Positions 62,063 through 64,000 of a stretch of DNA of 64,000 nucleotides are shown here, piece by piece. The stretch spans positions 2,666,001 through 2,730,000 of the forward strand of contig NZ_CP086322.1 of NCBI RefSeq assembly GCF_023277745.1, written 5' to 3'. The notes below the pieces were generated by a model that was not told where the DNA came from, did not search any database, and saw nothing but the letters and a program-made list of their open reading frames with translations. This DNA comes from Streptomyces halobius. GTDB lineage: Bacteria; Actinomycetota; Actinomycetes; Streptomycetales; Streptomycetaceae. Positions within the stretch are counted from its first letter, which is position 1, and every line of letters starts with the position of its first letter. A program made the position numbers and the translations under genes.

Positions 62063-62187
62063 TGGGGTTGCCTCCCTGACGAGGCCGCGTCGTTGCGGCC
62101 GAGGTGGCTGGAAGTCAACTCGGCCGTCAGCCGACCGTCAAGGAGTAAACCCTTAACGAGATGACAACGGTGCCATGCGTTAGCTGT

Positions 62188-62206
62188 GTGAACTCAATGC
62201 GTTCAC
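62188..62206. promoter_or_regulatory. Candidate ROK operator upstream of xylF
   Basis: The inverted repeat GTGAAC / GTTCAC with a 7-bp spacer overlaps the stop of the ROK gene and lies about 125 bp before the xylF start. Its place between regulator and target operon fits an operator; binding is inferred. Confidence 0.4.
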
Positions 62207-63402
62207 GCTATGGCGGGTGCGTCCACGGCCTGGACACCGTCGAGAAGCGTCGAATCGCCCATCTCGCTCAGCACCAGCGCGAGCGCTCCCAGCACCTCGG
62301 CCCGGCCGCCGAGCGTGCCCGTCACGATCCCCAACTGCCGTGCCGCGCTGGGGATTGCGTACCGCGACACCGACTCGCGGATCGGCGCCAGCACCAGCTC
62401 CCCGGCCTCGGCGAGATCGCCGCCCAGCACCACCCTGCTCGGATTGAGCAGATTACACAAATTGGCCACGCCGCTGCCGATATGGCGGCCCACGTCCGCG
62501 ACGACCCGCCGGCAGCCCGGATCGCCCTCGCGGGCCAGCTGGACCACCCGGGGCATGGTCAGATCGGGGCCGTGGCTCGGCTGCAGCAGCGGGAGCACGT
62601 ACCGGGCGGCGGTGAAGGTCTCCAGGCAGCCGCGGTTGCCGCAGCGGCACACCGGGCCCGCCTCGTCCAGGGTGATATGTCCGATCTCGCCCGCCGTACC
62701 GCCCGGCCCGCGGTAGATCTGCCCGCTTATCACCAGTCCCGCGCCGACACCGCTCGCGACCTTGATGTACGCGAGGTCGGAGGCTCCCCGGCCGCCGCCC
62801 CACACCAGCTCGCCCAGCGCGCCGAGGTTGGCGTCGTTGTCGACGTAGACGGGCACGCCGAGGCGCTCGGACAGCTCCTGGCTGGGGTTGGTGCCGGACC
62901 AGCCCGGCAGGATCGCCGTCGACCCGAGGGTCCCGGATTCGACGTCGATGGGACCCGGTACACCGAGACCGACACCGATGACCTTGCCCGGGTTGATCCC
63001 GGTCGTCTCGATCAGCCTGCTCACCAGATGTTCCGCCCGGTCGAAGCCCTCCGCGGCGGAGGCGTCCACATCGATCGGCTCGGACTCCTCGGCCAGCACC
63101 TGGTGCGCCAGGTTGCCGACCGCCACCCGTAGATGGGAGTGGCCGAAATCGACGCCTACGACGATGCCCGCGTCGCCGGAGAGCGAGACGCTGCGCGCCC
63201 GCCGGCCGCCCGCAGAGGTGGGCGTCACCTCGACGGTGCCGCTGTCCTTCAACTCACGAACGATGTTGGAGACCGTGGCCGCGGACAGCCCGGTGCTCCG
63301 GGCGATCTCCGCCTGGGTGAGCGAGCCCGCCATACGTACCGCGCGTACCACCCGCTCCAGATTGGCCCGGTGCAGCGAGGACTGCGATCCCGGAGTCTCC
63401 AT
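62203..63402 (-). CDS. rok7B7: ROK-family transcriptional regulator
   Basis: This 399-aa regulator has an N-terminal winged helix (GSLTQAEIARSTGLSAATVS, NIVRELKDSG) and a ROK sugar-kinase-like domain: VGVDFGHSHLRVAVG, GLGVPGPID, DNDANLGALGE, the zinc motif CRCGNRGCLE and PSRVVLGGDLAEAG. Location before a xylFGH-like operon matches S. coelicolor Rok7B7, which affects xylose uptake, carbon catabolite control and antibiotic production; the symbol rests on this context. Start ATG 63402 or GTG 63414. Confidence 0.88.
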   Translation of the reverse strand: METPGSQSSLHRANLERVVRAVRMAGSLTQAEIARSTGLSAATVSNIVRELKDSGTVEVTPTSAGGRRARSVSLSGDAGIVVGVDFGHSHLRVAVGNLAHQVLAEESEPIDVDASAAEGFDRAEHLVSRLIETTGINPGKVIGVGLGVPGPIDVESGTLGSTAILPGWSGTNPSQELSERLGVPVYVDNDANLGALGELVWGGGRGASDLAYIKVASGVGAGLVISGQIYRGPGGTAGEIGHITLDEAGPVCRCGNRGCLETFTAARYVLPLLQPSHGPDLTMPRVVQLAREGDPGCRRVVADVGRHIGSGVANLCNLLNPSRVVLGGDLAEAGELVLAPIRESVSRYAIPSAARQLGIVTGTLGGRAEVLGALALVLSEMGDSTLLDGVQAVDAPAIA

Positions 63403-63735
63403 CGACTCATCCACTCCCGCCTGCGGCGGCCGGCACGACGACCGGCCGCCGGGCCGGGCCACAGCAGCGGGGCCCGGCTTGTCTCCAACATGTGAATCTA
63501 AGCTGAGCGGCCCGAGCCACGTCCCGTCAAGCCCTTTGAGACGGCGAGAGAGAACTGGAGGGAAGGGGAACAGGCGGTGTGGGCGGTTTGCGTGTTTGAT
63601 CACGTCGGGTAGCGGGGTGACGCCGGTCTGCGACCCTGGAGCGGGGCGGGGCGAGCGCGCGCCGGTACGAGGCGGGCCGCCGTGTGAGCGCGCGCACCGC
63701 TGCGTGGCGGGGCCTGCCGTCAAGGCGCCGGTCGG
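63403..63735. other. Intergenic, promoter of the ROK gene
   Basis: 333 bp without a gene. It includes the TGATCACGTC region near 63,598 and purine-rich DNA at 63,545-63,570. No clear operator or terminator was identified. Confidence 0.4.
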
Positions 63736-64000
63736 CTACTTGAGCGCACCGGCCGTCAGACCGGCCACCACCTGCCGCTGGAAGATGATGTACGCCGCGA
63801 GCACCGGCAGCATCGCGATGGTCAGGCCCGCGAACAGCCCCGACCAGTCCCCCTTGTAGCCCTGGCTCACCGCCAGCGCCACCAGTCCCTGCGTCAGCAT
63901 CTTCTTGTCCGGGTCGCCGACGTTGAGCACCGTCGGCAGCAGATACTGATTCCACTGCCCGAGGAAATTGAAGATGCCGACGCTGATCAGGCCGGGCTTG
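63736..64000 (-). CDS. Carbohydrate ABC permease (MalG/NgcG type), partial
   Basis: Only the last 87 residues are in the window. They show FLGQWNQYLLPTVLN and GDWSGLFAGLTIAMLPVLAA, with a final helix (YIIFQRQVVAGLTAGALK), the usual MalG-type C-terminus ending near a GALK motif. By position next to the ROK gene it may be the NgcG-like permease of an N-acetylglucosamine/chitobiose importer, as I recall for S. coelicolor. The upstream part, which would hold the EAA loop, is outside. Confidence 0.82.
   Translation of the reverse strand, partial: KPGLISVGIFNFLGQWNQYLLPTVLNVGDPDKKMLTQGLVALAVSQGYKGDWSGLFAGLTIAMLPVLAAYIIFQRQVVAGLTAGALK

Overview
The window is chromosomal DNA of a high-GC actinomycete, almost certainly Streptomyces. 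The evidence is strong G/C third-position bias, frequent GTG starts, and a right half whose gene content and order resemble what I recall of the Streptomyces coelicolor SCO6005-SCO6041 neighbourhood (sugar ABC permease, ROK regulator, xylFGH-like ABC system, dxs, fadB/fadA, rnd, LuxR-type regulator, DUF3000, hemE, hemG, hemQ). That comparison is from memory; no search was run.

Region 1 (1-17,000) is accessory DNA. It starts with the tail of an MMPL exporter and is bracketed by two 36-bp copies of a tRNA 3' end (912-947 and 16,831-16,866). Inside lie an ArsR/SRPBCC pair, a tyrosine integrase broken by several frameshifts, an excisionase-like protein, a catalytically decapitated large serine recombinase, an MBL-fold hydrolase and a truncated XRE regulator. 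They are followed by a three-level nest: an IS3-family element interrupted by an IS30-family element, whose transposase is interrupted by a group II intron. A degraded YgjP-type protein runs in frame into an MFS exporter. A second repeat family (core ACAGCCAGGCCC) lies at 1,107, at 2,422 beside the integrase 3' end, and at 13,747 at the junction with the MFS gene. It suggests a smaller integrative element inside the tRNA-bracketed block.

Region 2 (17,000-25,300) is backbone: a USP-like protein, a RibD-C reductase, zapE, a Tat-exported PhoX-type protein, a two-gene ABC transporter, an AIM24 protein and a PTH2-like peptidyl-tRNA hydrolase.

Region 3 (25,220-35,000) is the most unusual part. The last codons of the PTH2-like gene (25,221-25,256) recur, degenerate but in the same orientation, at 25,655, 27,747, 28,937, 32,606, 32,982 and 34,711. 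They divide about 9.5 kb into six blocks, each carrying one to several unrelated genes: a hydrolase/MerR pair, a membrane protein, a carboxyethylornithine-synthase-like enzyme with a cold-shock gene and a desaturase, small membrane proteins and an LmeA-like protein. No recombinase is inside. This looks like stepwise accretion of cassettes at the 3' end of a chromosomal gene. A similar signature, a duplicated 3' end, occurs at hemQ (38,866-38,903 versus 38,970-39,008).

Region 4 (35,000-64,000) is mostly core genome: an MNIO (DUF692) enzyme with a partner and a decayed TIGR04222 gene, a secreted peptidase-like hydrolase, the haem genes hemQ, hemG and hemE, a lipoprotein, a thiolase and an aldehyde dehydrogenase, rnd, the fadAB beta-oxidation pair, an APC permease and dxs. 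It ends with a xylose-type ABC operon, its probable ROK regulator and the start of another sugar transporter.
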